The notes: generated by a model from the sequence alone, not told the origin. A stretch of 64,000 bases of DNA from Caenorhabditis elegans (GCF_000002985.6 NC_003284.9:6634001-6698000); one strand, 5' to 3'; positions 11,631 to 25,752 are shown, counted from the first letter of the stretch. A program made the numbers and translations.

Positions 11631-11663
11631 AAGTTTTCACTGTGATATTGAATTTTATACATT

Positions 11664-14600
11664 ATGTCGACGTCAACTACTGTCAAACGAGCTCGGGTAA
11701 CGGCGAGAATTGCTCAAGCAGAAAACACAAGTTTGCCGACGTCTTCGGAAATTACTCAACAACTTTTGGAGCAGGTGATGTGAATCAATAACAATATACA
11801 AAAATAGAGGAATAGGGGAAAACTGGAAGTAATTTATGTTGTTTTAGACGGAAGGAAAACGAAAACAACTTGATAAAAAGTGTGGTGAATATGAGCAATT
11901 ATGCAAGAAAACTGCTAAACTGAAAGCTGAGAAAAGTCGATTAGATGTGGAAAGTACACAACTCACGGTAAGTGCTAGTAAACATAAATACACATAATAT
12001 TGAATGAAAACATTCACTATCAGAAGCTTTTTGCAGTCATAAAACACTGTCGGGGCCTAATTCGATCTTAAATTACTCATTTGTTTTATAAAACGGCATT
12101 CAGTTATTCGTTGCTTTAAGCCGAAAGATTTTTCTAAAGTATGAGAATAGCATAAGGCTTTTGATGGAGAGAGTAGCATGAGGCGTTTTTTATACGTGAC
12201 AAAAACTCAGCAACTGACTCTTTTTGGCTGTCAATAAAAATTGTTTCGGATAAAAACGTGCTAATATGATATTTGGTCGTTTTGGCACCATGTGCAAAAT
12301 CAATTTTCCGGTGTTGTAAAAATAATCTCAGGTGTTTTTTAGCAAGTAGTTATACAAATTTGAAACTTTTAATATTTGTGAGTGGGCAAGTAAATGTGCA
12401 ATTTCAAAAAGCAAGATATGTTTACTACTGATAGAAAAACATGAATGTAAATATAATTTCAAGAAAAAATCGTTTTTCTTTCACCGAAAACCAACATGTC
12501 AGAAAATAGTATACGTATACTTTCGCGGAGCGCATGCAAGACTGTCGTCTCGCCATGTTTTATCAATGATTGATTTTTAAAAATTCGAGGCAAAGAGAGA
12601 AGACCTTATAACGTGACTGATAATATCATAGACTTTAGTTATCATTCCGATGTGTTATTTTTAAGAACCTGTAAAAAAACGAAAACATTTAAATGAATAA
12701 CTATTGGAACAGATGTTAGATTGTTTACAAAAAAAAATAGTGATCAAGGTAGTAGAATGTAAGAGGTCAGGTGAAAATGGAAAATGACAACCTGGAAAAA
12801 AGATGCAAACGACTTGTTGATTTTTGAAAAACATTGAAAAACTAGTTTCAACTCGGCGGAAAATAGCGAGGATAATGCGGTAAGCAGATTGAAATTTGTA
12901 GTGTCACGTTTTGTAGTAAACTATGGTATTTCATAATACTGCGAACTTTTATGGAAAACTATATTCTGGCTGAACTATAATTTATAGGCACAATCAGACG
13001 AAATAGATCAATCGTTCACGAAGGTTGAGCAGAACGCCGAAGCAAGCTTCTTATTGCAACAACAAAAGAACAATGAAATGAATGAGGCTGTGCAACAATG
13101 GGCGGCCGTCGATGTAAAAGAGGAGAAACTATACGTTGACTTGACACATGAAACGGAACTCGAGAAACAGTTCAAGGAAAGATGTAAGTGATATTATTTA
13201 TAGTTGGAAGATAACTGAATAAGAAACATAAAAGTTAGAGAAAAAACAAACATTGAATGGTTTTTGACACGATTTTTTAATTTCGAAAAAGTTGTTTTGC
13301 TATACTTGTTAGAATAATTTGCACATTTGTTAATTTTCTATACATATAAATTTAAGTTTTGTTAAAAAGGATTAAAAAAAAGGAAAATTATTATTGAATT
13401 ATAAAATTAATATTAAGAATTGTCAAATACTAGTTTTAGATGACGAGATTACAAGGAACCTTGAGCTTCTGGGAGCAGAAGCTGGATCAGATGAGAAACT
13501 GTATTATCAGATGGAAAGTGCCTTTGATAACGATATGCGAACCGAAAAGGTAATTAGATTTTTTTTAATTTTTGGGCACAAAAATATTCAAACCAAATTT
13601 GATAGCTTTTTCATTACAAACTGATAGGACGAATTGTATGATGTATGACCTACTCATTAAATAAGTTAAAGATTGATGTGGATTTTGTATATTGTTCTTA
13701 AGAGTTGAACTTAAGAATTTAAGTAAGAAACATGTGAATTTGCTAATAGAGAATGCATCTTTTTTTAATACATCTTTAAAATTGTGTGATGTTTGAGAAT
13801 ACATTTTTATTTGTCGTTTGACCTTTGTTAAGTGTTGGATTTAATAAGTAGGGCAGTCACATTTGGCTGATCTGCTCTTAAAACAGATTTTGCTTCCGAA
13901 GCAAAATCCCCATTCGGATACTAATCATTGCCGCGTTTTCAGACTTTAGAACAATATTTAACCCGCTTGATTGATGATGTTTTTGTGAATCAAAGGCGAT
14001 TGGAAGATATACAGATTGGTGAGTGGGAGTTTCTCATGAAAACTATCAAAATATTTTATAACATATTTAAACCATCCAATTACGTAATGGAATGAGTTCA
14101 GCAAGGATTGTGTGACGATTAAAGTTATTATTTTTTGCAGGAACATCAAGGGGGCGAGCTAATTTTAGACAAGCGGAAAAGGCTCTTAGAGATCAAAGGA
14201 CAAGGCACCGACGCCTAAGCTCACAGATAACTGGGACTACGGTAACTAAGTTACGCACAAAAATAATAAAAAGCGTGTATGATGACGGAGAAATGAAGTT
14301 ATGTTCTGAAAGTAAAGCAAAAGGGTATCGACAACGTATGATGTTTGTTATAAAGCTGTTAAGAATTTCTTTTGGTTTCCAATTTTATCCGCCACAAGTA
14401 ATGACTTTTTAACTACCAAGTTTCCATTTCTGCATAATAGCAAATTATTTAGCAACTGCTTGACAAAAATTTTCAATATAACTATTTGAATTCTCAAATC
14501 TATATTAAAATTGTAATTTAAGGTTCATCAAACGGGAAACATTCTCGAAAATAATGACACAGAGAAGGACACGGAGATTGAACAAAAATTGACTGATTTG

Positions 14601-17600
14601 GGAAAAGCGTGGGCTTTGCTGGAAGACAAAATCCGGCTCAAGGAGTTTGAGTTGGCGGAAGAGTCAAAAAAGGTATTAGAATTTTGCACCCGCGTTCAAA
14701 ACACACGTATGCATATCATATATTTAGGTGCACAAAAAACTAGCGATTTTGAATAGGCAACACTCTAGCGCCGCTGCAGACGATGACAAACGAAAACAAC
14801 TGAGAATCGCAAAGGATTATGCAGATTTACAATCGTAAGGTTGCCGTAACAATAAAACGATTTAAGGAATATATTCAGGCTAACACCAATGTATGCTGCA
14901 TATACAGCGACATTAAGTTTGAATCATAATTTGTCAGAGAAGCTAAATGTTCCGAAAAATTTAGAAAGCTCTCTGAAAGAGGTATTAATCAAGTGAAACA
15001 CGTATTTACTAATTGTGATTATTTAGTCTGAATTGTCAAAATTTTCTTCAAAACTTACTACGCCGGATTCAGTGTTGGATTTCAAAGACGCAGTAGATGA
15101 ATTTCCCGATTATACACAAATGAGTGCAAGTAGGAAAAAGGTAAACTATATTCAAAGGTCGGGTACTAAAATCTGAGGCTTTGTAATTTTAGAACTTACT
15201 TCCACAGGTTCTGGATCTGTCAATAATGCAGAATTTGGCGTTATAGCTTTAAAAAAATGTTTCCAAAACATTTGAACCGTCATAACTTTTTTTTTGAGAA
15301 ATTTTTAGAGCGGTACATTACAAAATGTGTTAAATTTGAGTTATTTCGAATCTAAAAAAGCAAAAATTTAACTTTCGGTAGTCCACGTTTTGATTGTCAA
15401 AACTCTTTTGGAACTGATCTATTCCGTTTTGATGCAAATATTATTTACCATGAACAATACAAGTTTTATGGATTTCTTTGCCAACAAAAATGCATTCCAT
15501 TCAGATTCTTCGGGACACTGAACATGAAGCCCAACGAGTTTTGAATCACGAGTTGAAACAGCTTGAAGGGACTGTTAGCGGCCAAAGACAAGAGACACAA
15601 GCCCTTGGAAAAGATGTTAAATGGTTGAAAGAAAATATTCAGGTAACAGTAAATGAAGAGAAAATAAGAACATTTTGACCGTAACGATCGACGCACAGCA
15701 TGATGTAAGTGGACTGATTGTTTCTGTGATCAGTGAGACAGTCATCGTTTTCAACCGCCTCCTTATACCATGAGAAATTGATATTTTCTGATCTCTTTGC
15801 GCAGCGCACTCGTGCGCGTAGCATGGAGGGATGATGAAATTTATTTAGAAAATATAGATGACGAAAATTGCAAGCCATTGAGATGTGTTCAGTTGATCGT
15901 AATAAAAATCAGCGAAATGCTAATGTTCAGACCATTTTTTCATAAAAAATTACTTGTTTTTTTTACAAAAATGGTGTATTATCAGATAGCAGTCCCAAGA
16001 TTCGTTTGACATGCAAATCCGTAATTGCAGTATATGTGTATGTAGCCCTGTGGTAAGCTGAAAAAAATACGGAAGCCTTTTCACGCCAGTACAAATATAG
16101 CAAAACTGTGAATACTTCATAAGATCGTCACAAAGTGTCTTAGTGAAATAGTAATTGCATAATACAAAATAATAGTTGCAAAATGAGAAAGTACGTGCAG
16201 TACTGTACAGTACTGATAAAGCTAACTAATACTCTGGGAAGTCCAGTTCAACAATAATCTTAAATTGGAAAAGTTGGTAATGTGAATCTGAGATGAAAAC
16301 ATGTGCCTTTTTAATATCGTTCTAATTATTACCATTAATTTTACTTCGTAAAAAAATAAAATCAACAATGAAATAATCAAAACGAAAAAGTTGACATTGC
16401 CATCAGTTTGATCAACTTCAATCTTTTCGATCAAGCTCTACTCACTTGTTAGAATAGAAAAAAACAACGGTAAATCAATAAATCAATCCATTCAATCAGA
16501 ACATTGAGAAATACAAATTCTAAAAGTCAAATCCAACTTTACAGCTCCGACAGGCAGACATTCGTTTTTATACATCAAAGACTGAAGAACTTATTGAAAA
16601 AGCAAAAAAGGAGGATCAAGAAAAACTCACCTTACAACAGAAATCACAAAAAAGTGGAGGATTGCTTTCAGCGGTAAGATTTCATACTGAGAAACATATT
16701 CCCGATAATAACCGTCCATTGATCAGGATATCTTCGCATCAAGAGGTGACGTTCTGGAGTTGCGCGAGAAACGGCTTATAATGGAAAATGAAAGGAACTT
16801 ACTCACTAATCAGATCAAGGAAAACAGTCTTGAATGCGATCGACTAAATTCTCAATGGATGATATTAAAAGGATTTGCAAAGAGTGTGGACTTTGATGTG
16901 AGACTTTTGAAAAAGATGCGACTGTCTTAATTTTAAGAACGGCAACTATACAAGCCATTCCAAAAAACTTGCCGGGAAATCCATTTTTCCTGCAAACATT
17001 TTCGGGATGAATTGAAAATTTTTCAGGGATAAGTTTGAAAGCTGCTGAGGAAACTTGAGAAACTTCTGAAAAAGCTCTGAAAAATAAACTGACCGCCATG
17101 ACGCACATCAATCAAGAAACTTCTGAAAATAGTGCATTCCTCAAAAATTCTGAAATTGTAATATATATCAGAAGTTCTTAGGAATTTCTAGTTTACAAGG
17201 TTGTAATAGTTTTTTAGTTTATCGGTATTCATCGAGTATGTGTTTACAAGTTGTAACAGCGATGAGACAAAATTTTAAGAATCTTCCAGAAAACTGCAGA
17301 ACATAGAAAACAAGTTTTCAAAATTCAAAAAAAACTTAAATTTGTCTATAAATGTAAAGCCGCTTCAGACACTTCGACAATTGAATGGAGAAGTGGAACA
17401 CTGGAAACTAAAAGTAAATCAGTTACAAGATCAAATCGAAAAACTTCAAAAAATGGAAAACTATGCATCATTAGCAAATGGACAGTTACGAACAAATCTT
17501 GCGCTGTTGAAACCCTATGGTAAAATTTGTTAGTACAAAACTCTATTAAAACATATTTGATTTCAGATGAGGAGTATCAGGAATTCGAGAGCCTAGTGGA

Positions 17601-17697
17601 AACAAAAAAGCAGTTAAACAGTCAACTCGCGAGACAAGAGTTTAAAAAAAGCGTAGAGAAGTTGAAGCAAGATGGAGATATTGAAATAATTTTTTGA
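11664..17697 (+). CDS. Long coiled-coil protein, 635 aa, family not recognised
   Basis: Fifteen exons join with consistent phase: 11664-11774, 11848-11967, 12988-13183, 13440-13549, 13943-14018, 14141-14241, 14523-14672, 14728-14834, 14879-14981, 15027-15140, 15505-15642, 16545-16673, 16727-16897, 17369-17519 and 17567-17697. The protein starts with a short basic region (VKRARVTARI) and a Ser/Thr stretch. Most of the rest is rich in Glu, Lys, Gln and Leu in heptad-like patterns, for example LDKKCGEYEQLCKKTAKLKA near residue 45 and QLQDQIEKLQKMENY near the C-terminus. A less charged stretch lies mid-protein around SLTPMYAAYTATLSL. No catalytic motif, signal peptide or membrane segment is seen. 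A structural role (kinetochore, centrosome, cilium or meiotic scaffold) is possible but is inference from composition alone. The 1-kb second intron and the 0.9-kb intron 15643-16544 could hide small extra exons, though the phases need none. Confidence 0.88.
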
Positions 17698-20600
17698 TTT
17701 GGTTTCTTTTTGAGTTTCTGTGGTTTTTTTCATTACAGCAAACGTTTGAAAAAATGCAATCGGTTTATGACTTTTTATTTTGATGTACAGGAACAATGGT
17801 ATTCTTAGTTGAAGAAGGAGTATCGGTTTTGTGTTTTTTTGTTTGTATGAATTCAAAATGACCCCCAATTAAACAAATGTCGTAATGAGACTTCTCAAAA
17901 TTTATTATGGAGAAATTTTTTTATCAAACTTAAAAAAAACCCTAATTTAGTTGAAATCTGAAACGTTGCCAACTTTCTCAAGTAGCAGCAGTCGGAAATA
18001 AGTTTTTAATAAACTATGCATATTTTTTTATGTTTAGGTTGCCCACCTCACGTTTGTCTCACCTATTTTCATTTCACCTATCGACATAAAAAGTATCTTT
18101 ATTATCTGAATAATGCGAGAAAAATGGCCAAAATATGCAATAAAAGATGAACACTAAATACAAGCCAATTTCCGACTGCTGCGACCTGAGAAAAATTGGC
18201 CAAATTGGAGACATCAGATAAAATTAGTCAAAATAAATACACAGTTTTAATTAAAAAAAAACTTATCAGACTGTTACCCTCATAGAATATTCTACCCCTC
18301 CTCTTACTATGTACCGTAAATACTCAAAACAAGTTTTTTCGCCGGATCAGGCCCCCATGTGGCCACCCCCATTTAGTTTTGTTTGACTCATCATTTTCCG
18401 TATAATTCACCAAAATCGTGCAATAAAATAGGTCGCTCGTCCCCCTTCCCCCATTTGATTGTCGTTTTTTTTCTCTTACTTTTTTTGAGCCAAGTTCTGA
18501 TGTTTTCTCACAATCTTCTCTTGCCACAAAACGAGGTAGATAAACATACCGTCAAACCACAATTCGCGTTTTTCTCAAATTTCTGTTCTTCAAAATTTAA
18601 TTGTTGGCTTTTTTAGACACGGATGTTTGTCAGTGTGTTAGAGTTAGAAATTCAATAACTCCAGTGAAACATTGGAAAAAATGTGGCTCTTGCATAATGT
18701 AACATTTTATTAGAATTTATTTGTCAACAAATGTTCAACAGATGTTGTGATAATTGAAATTTTATGTGCTTTTTTTTAATGTTCCGAGTCAGATATATGA
18801 TATGTTCATTTTTCTTATAATATCTTTATATAAAATTTTTTCACCTACTTGAGAACATTTTACAAATACGCGTTGTTTGTATTAAGTACTGAAAACCCCA
18901 TTAATGTTTTCGCCCGTGAGAATTTGAATCATGTCATTTTAGAAAATGAAAACGACGTTTCCGAACAAACATCTGGAATCAATTGGAATTTTTTTTTGAT
19001 ATTTTACATACCTACACAAGTACCACTTTGGTTTATACAGGAGGCCAGAAAAGAAAAGAAAAGAGTTTTCCTATTTTTTGAGACATTGGTGCCGCTTTTT
19101 GGAACAGCTGATTTTCCTAACCTTTCAATAAAAATGTGATGATTAATATATCCGACAGCCCTGATTACACAGAAATAGACATCTAAAAGTCTAATAATTT
19201 GTTCAGACCTCATCAGTTCTCATGAGTACACTGCCTCATTGTCAGTTGAGCAAACATTCGGATTGCGCTCGACCTCCTCCTCCTCTTTCTTGTCCTTTTT
19301 TCTTTTCCGTCAATCGGTTCGGCTGTCCTCGCCGTCCTTTTCAATCTTTCACCCCAATTGCCGCACAGTGCAGCCGATTGTCTATTCGATTTTCTTCTCT
19401 TTCTCTCATTTTTACACCTCGCCTTCGACGTTATCTGTGAAAATGTGTAGAGTTTTTTGACTGCCTGTGTATGTAGTTGCTTCGAAAATGTACACAGTTC
19501 AATGATTTAACTGATTCAATTTTCCAGTCATATGTATTTCTTCTTTGACATGTTATTTGTGTCAAAATGCAAAGTAGATCAAAAAAATTCTGGAAAATAT
19601 AAAGAGTACAAAAATATTTATACTCCCTTGCTCTGGTTTTGTTTTCAAAATTTCAAAAATTGATAAACTATGTCATGTGTTTTTGAACGTTACTTAATTC
19701 TTTGAAATCATCACGTCATGTTTTGTTGAAGTTTTACTGATAGACCACACATTATTCTAGTTGCTTATATGTGTTGTGATACTCTTATTTTCTAAAAAAT
19801 CAAATTTATTCGGATAGGACTCGACGCAAAAAAATATGGTAGAACTTAGAACTTTTAAATTTCTCATTTTCAAAATCAATTACACTCAAAAATTATAAAA
19901 ATCTCAATAAAACTTGAACTCAAAAATCTTGAAAATCAAAAGCATTAAAAAATCAAACGATGCTTAATTTTTCTTGGCGCATGACCCATTCTATTTAAAC
20001 CTTGTACCTTCACATATACAATTCCAAAACTGCAAAATATCAGTTTGTTGCTCCAATTGGTCTGAATTTCTTCCAAAGTAAAAAAAAACTCTTCAAAAAC
20101 CTATGCGATTTCTCTGTCTGTCTGTCATCTTTGTGTTACGTACTTGCATTAAAAAGTTGAACTTTTATAATGCCACTCGAAAAATTCATGGGACAACGAC
20201 GATCATATTTCATTCTGCTACTCAAATTCTTCATTTTTTCAATTTAAAAATCATTGGTTGAGAGATCGAAATATGGAGGGAGCAAAGTGACAGAACCGTG
20301 GATGTGCCGCCTTTTTTATCAAACCACAATTGCACACGTAGATCATTTTATTACTGATATGATATCTTAATCATTTTGTTCGAAACGTCAGTAAAAAACT
20401 GTCAAAGATGAAGTAGTGAGGATTATCATTAAATCTAAAAAATTTTCAAAACTAAATTGGTTTGTATAATTGTTTTTTCCGGTTGATTTTCTAAATCGGT
20501 GACAAATATTCGATATTTGCCACGTTTTAACTCCTTTGAAAATTATCACAATAACTTTTAGTCAGCTTAGTCACATTGAGTAATATCAGACATTTCCCCT

Positions 20601-21520
20601 AACGTTATTCCATTTACTCTATTGAAAAATTCAAGCTCCTCAATAAAATATATTTGAATGATAATCAGGGAGAGTTTACACTGTAGATAGCAAAGTATTC
20701 AAAATTCTTACGATTTCACAAAATTTGTTTGATATTCATGCTATATTAATTTGATAAAATGATATATGTTCTCTGCTGTGACCATTCAACATTCTAAGAA
20801 CACGCGTGACTAACAATAAATTATTATATCCAGCTCCGAATGTGATAACGTCTTAGTATGTTTTTTTTTCTCTATTTTTTCCCTCCCAGCGCCTGAAAAT
20901 CTTGGCTCTAGGTGGTGTTTACAGCTAGTTTCCTTTGGCAACGGGAAAGGACACCGCCAACAAAAGCGCTCATGCCTGACATCCTCTCAAAAACGTTTTA
21001 ATCTTTAGTGGGATACTCTTTAGCCGATGAACCTGCCCATCATTGTGACACCCCTCATTAAACGTAAGATTCAAACTGACGAATAGTGAACACAATAGTG
21101 CACCCTTTTTCGGTGGTAGACAGTAATACTAATAGGGCTGGCAAGAGCCACAGTATCAGTTTACATGTATTTCAATCAAAAATTCATTTTATTGTTTGTT
21201 TTCAAACTTTTGTGATTATAAAATTCTAGTAGAAACTTTTTGAAATCATAGTTTTCTTGAATACATACTAACTGCTATGTTTCACTTTGAACCGGAAAAC
21301 TCGCAAAATATCGAACATAAAAGTCAATTTGACGCAATTCACAAGCAAGTCAAGTGATACGAAGGTATACACAATTTTTCTCAGCGCATTGATTCCCATC
21401 ATTTTTTCTACCTTTTATCTTTCAAACTTTCTTATCATTTCACCATATTCGTCAGTTTTGTTTTTTCTCTCATTTTTTCTCAACATTGTCGGAAAAATTA
21501 ATTGAATTCGAATTTTAAAA
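17698..21520. other. Intergenic, upstream region of the second nuclear receptor
   Basis: I see no gene. A CT-rich block at about 19230-19440 yields open frames of low-complexity Pro/Ser/Phe composition and is more likely promoter or outron DNA. A GC-richer, possibly conserved block lies at about 20880-21130. The left end should hold the coiled-coil gene's 3' UTR; an AATAAA occurs at 18008-18013. Confidence 0.5.
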
Positions 21521-21546
21521 TTTTAGAAAAAAAATCAAGACATCCA

Positions 21547-24500
21547 ATGAATATTCTGCACTATAGCCCAACGCAGACGGATCAGTTATTCAACAATTTT
21601 CAGTATCAGAACCATACGTAAGTGCTTTTTTTTATATAACAGTTATGGATATAATGAAATTTAAAATAATGCAGCTAATTTGGTATTTGCGCACTATTTT
21701 TAATAAATTTTGCGGCAAAATAGAATCAAACAAGTTTTCCAATTTCCCTGCTTCCAGCTTCCAGCTTCCACCAACTTTACGCAAATTTTTCAATTTTCGA
21801 TAGGCAATTTTGAAGTTGATAAAATTGGTTGCAAAGTTTCGATAAATTGTCAATCTAAAAATGTCTAAATATTTTATATTCAAGCTTTTGAGTTCTCGCA
21901 CACAAGTTGTGTGTTTTCTTTTACGACTTATACTTATTTTAAAACTCCAAAACTATCGATTCTGCAAAAAAATACTTCACACGCTTTATTATTCAATGAA
22001 TATGATTTATAATCACGTCAACAGAACCGCATACATATCTATTCGCTAGTGTTTGGCCACAGTTTGTGGCATTGCAACAAAAGCTTTGAACCTTTTCATT
22101 ATTTTATTGCAGGTCACCCTCGAACAGTACATCCTCATCAGAGGGGTCGGATCAACAACAAATTGTGTCTGATTTCGTGGATACTGCAAGTTTTATGATA
22201 AGCTGGAATGGGCTTGGCGAGTTTCCTGATACTGAAGAAGACATTAAACATGTAATACAGCCAACGGAAAATTTATCACTGAATATTGAAGAACAGAAAG
22301 AAGTAAGTTTTGAGTTCGAACCATCAACTTTGACGTGTTTGTATTACTCATAGACTATGAACACTTTAACGACACTACTTAATTTTTTCTAAAATCATAA
22401 AAATGTTAAAGGTCATAAAAAAACAAAAGGGAAAAGCCAACGCCCATTCTTCTTTGTGCTCATAAAAAATTATTTTTAATCACGTGTATTCACTACAATT
22501 GACGACTCACCGTTTATTTTCAGATTGTTGCTTTCCATCATTTGCCGCGCAATGTTTGCCCTACGATTTGCGCTGTTTGCGGAGACCGAGCCACTGGATA
22601 TCACTATGAGGTACCGACCAACGACAGTAGAAAAAATTGAAATCAACCTCCCGAAGGGTTGTATATACTTTTGGCGTGAAGAATTGTGACCAAAATCTCA
22701 CATCAATGTGGATTTGACTTTTGAAAATTGTAATTTCGTAGTTTTTAATGGTTTTTTTTCAGGTTCCATCGTGCAATGGGTGCAAAACTTTCTTCCGTAG
22801 AACTGTTCTGTCACAGAGAAAATATGAATGTATGCGTGGAGGAAAATGTTTCAATGTCCTACCAAAAGGTACTTGCTGTTTTTCAACAATCAGAACATTT
22901 CCGGCTTTTGAGCAACTTATTGTCAATTACGCAATTCCGGTTAGAATTAGTGACTCCGGCGATGGTAAACTGAGCGTTATCAGAATAACGAGTCAGAAAA
23001 GTTTGATAATGACCATCATATGGTCAAATCAAAAATTGATCTTAAAAAGTATTTCAAAAAGAAACGTCATTGTTCAGTTTCGTGCTCGATCTTTGTTTTA
23101 CTATAGCAAACAAGACGAAATGAATATTTCCCGTTTTCACAAATCCGCAGATAGACAAATGCGGGCAAAGCACAAAACACCAATGTGATTATGTTTCAAA
23201 AATGTTTTTGATCACTTGTTTGCAGAAAAACGGTGCTCCTGTCGATCATGTCGGTTTCAAAAATGTGTGGAAGTTGGGATGAATCCATTTGGTAACATTC
23301 AAATGACTCATTTCCTTTGTCAATTTATACTTGCAGCTATCCAAACGAATGATTCATTATCCTCAAACGCAGTCGTCACGAAAATTGTTGGAAAAAGGAA
23401 GAATTCCGTGGACAATTCAATTCCGTCAACTTCAAAGGTATGAGAAAGTTACTGCATTTCCGCACCGTCTCTTAAACGCCACAGACACCGCTTGGAATAA
23501 TAGAGTTCACAAAAACAAACATCGAGTACAAAAAGAGAGAGAGAGAGAAAGAGAGAAACATGCCAGTCATCGTTGGCGGGGGGGGGTCGAGAAGAAGCTC
23601 AAATATTTGGTGGGGGGAAGCTCAGAGAAACATGACATGAAAATATAATACATCTGCTAAGAATAACACAAGCATTTATAAAAGAGTGTTTGTAGAAGGA
23701 GTAGTGGATATGGAAAAAAAAACTAACATTTGTAACAAATAAATACTGCGATAATTTGATTTACCATGTAAAAAAATTACTGCAAAATCAGCAAAAATGA
23801 CGGAAAGTGACTTAATTTCAAATTCATGCACCAAAATGAAATTTTCGAGTGAATTCAAATTTTGTAGTTGCGTTTTTTCCTTGTCTTTTTTGCGGAAAGA
23901 CAATTTGGGCACTTTTTAAAATTTTCCCCATATACATTTCAGTTCTGCATCAACTACTTTTTTTACGCAAATAGAACGTTTTAGAAATTCATACCACATT
24001 GAGTATTTGAATATATGTTACTTTTAAATTACTGCCCAACATTCACTATTTTTTCTTTAAGAAGAAAACACTTAAATCACTTGATGAAAAGCTTAATGAA
24101 GAAAAGCGGTAATTATGTACTACTGAGAAAATCAATAATTGATATATGTAGCGGTGTATAGTGCAGTAGAGTCAAGTTGGCCGTCAATTTGTTTTTTTTT
24201 TGTTGAGAAATCTAAGTTTTGGTTATCTCAAAACATTTAATTGAAACAATAAACATAGGTGTTTAATCATTTTTCATCAGTGAAAATACATATTGATTGC
24301 AATTTGCAATCCTAACTGGGAATCGAGGTTCGGCGGTTTAGAAAAATCTAGGAGATCTAACGTGTTTAAAATTTAAATTTCAAGTAATAAACATAAACAT
24401 TCAAAAATTAATAATTTCAAGCTGAAGGTGTTGGTAAGCTGGAGTTAGACATAAAAAAGGTAGAGAAGTTGAACATCACAATAAAGCAGAGCTTCTTAAT

Positions 24501-25752
24501 TCAAATATTTTAGTTAACAGTGCTTCCTGAAGTGATTTCCATGGATAATGCGATCGACCGATTAATTGATGGTTTAATGTACTTGGAAATTAAAGTGGAC
24601 GATTTTCGAAGTTGTGCATACAACCCGCCAACCCACGAGTACAGGTCACTGAAGTATCATTTGGAACAACAACCCATGATTAGCATGGCAGACAAACTTG
24701 GAGTATGATTTAAATTTTGGTTTCAATTTTTTTAATTTGTTAATTTCTTCAGCCTATGCCCAACTGGCCATTGCGGCAAATCAGTCATGAAGAAATGAAG
24801 GAATATATAGAAAGTGGGAATTCTGAACCAATGACACCGGAAAGGTATGTTTCTGTTACCGAAAATTGAAAAATTTCATTTGAAAACTTGTTTCAGAAAA
24901 AATTGGTTTGTTTATGATATCCTCACCTCGGTAGAATACGCAAAAACATTCATGTTTTTACATCAAATTGGGAAAGAAGATCAGGTAATTATTGTTTAAA
25001 AAATTAAACCAAATGCTTCACCGAAATGTTTTCAGATTCTACTCCTTCGCGCCGTTGTTTTAAAACTTATGCACTTGAATCAAGCATTCTACTCGTATGA
25101 AAATAAATACGATATGATTTTTCACCCGGATGGAACTGTGCCACCACATTCCTGGAAGAAAAATGAAAATCCGAACGATAGTATTAGTCAAATGATGACA
25201 AAACAAAAAATGGAAGAAATGAAAGAAGAATTCACACTTTCCATACGTCAATTTGTGACATATCAGTTGGATAAAAGAGAATATGTTTTGTTCAAAGCGA
25301 TTACATTATGTAATGCGAGTAAGTATTTTTGTAAAATGTTTCAAAATGTTTGTTTAAGGAAGGAGTAATGGGTCTGAGTTTTGTTTTGCTCGTATGGACT
25401 TGATGCGTGCTCAAATAAACGCATTTTGAAATGAGACTTCCCAAAAATGTTTAAAGATTATTTTATGAGAGTCATTGCCAACACCTACTTTTTTTTAGCT
25501 ATTTCCGGATTGTCTGATCATGCAAGGGAAGTGGTGACTCGAGAAAAAGAAAAATATAGCAAAGCCCTCATGAAATACTGTTTGGCTAATCGTGGAATGA
25601 AGGGACCAGCTCATTATGCTGCAATTATTGCACTCAGCAACGGATTGGAAAATCGTCAGAAAAATCAGAAAGATTTCCATTTTATAATGAAGATGATGAA
25701 AAAAGGATTCAAGTTCGATTTGGTGGATGATGTTATGGAAGAAGTTTTATAA
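21547..25752 (+). CDS. Nuclear hormone receptor (HNF4-derived nematode type), about 540 aa
   Basis: Exons: 21547-21617, 22113-22302, 22524-22610, 22763-22868, 23226-23291, 23337-23437, 24062-24108, 24385-24433 (weak), 24514-24702, 24753-24844, 24897-24984, 25036-25318 and 25499-25752. A Ser/Asp/Glu-rich N-terminus of about 100 residues precedes the DNA-binding domain, which starts at Cys103 (CAVCGDRATGYHYE). It continues through [14 protein letters not shown] and the second finger CMRGGKC...CSCRSC with FQKCVEVGMNP. The ligand-binding domain has LPEVISMDNAIDRLIDGLMY, LTSVEYAKTFMFL and a long helical end. The last residues, DLVDDVMEEVL, form an acidic, amphipathic segment that could act as helix 12. 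The 49-nt exon 24385-24433 is needed to bridge phase 2 to phase 0 but has a TTTCAAG acceptor. A possible SL acceptor lies at 21521-21526. The intron 23438-24061 has a GA-rich microsatellite and a 9-G run. Residues before and after the weak exon are secure. Confidence 0.9.
23533..23557 (+). repeat. GA-rich microsatellite in an NHR intron
   Basis: About 25 nt of GAGAGA with AAA interruptions are followed, 20 nt later, by a 9-G run (23578-23586). Both lie inside the 0.6-kb intron of the second nuclear receptor. Confidence 0.8.

Noticed and set aside
11461-11700. 79-codon open frame overlapping the coiled-coil gene start
   Set aside because: It is in a different frame from the confirmed exon and covers the outron.
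12846-12879. Candidate extra exon in intron 2 of the coiled-coil gene (FNSAENSEDNA)
   Set aside because: It is 34 nt long and would break the phase between the two flanking phase-0 junctions.
19222-19460. Two overlapping Ser/Pro/Phe-rich open frames
   Set aside because: They result from a CT-rich block that stays open in several frames, typical of promoter or outron DNA.
22776-23188. Long open frames across the second receptor's DBD exon
   Set aside because: They read through the donor at 22868 into an intron; only the DBD codons are real.
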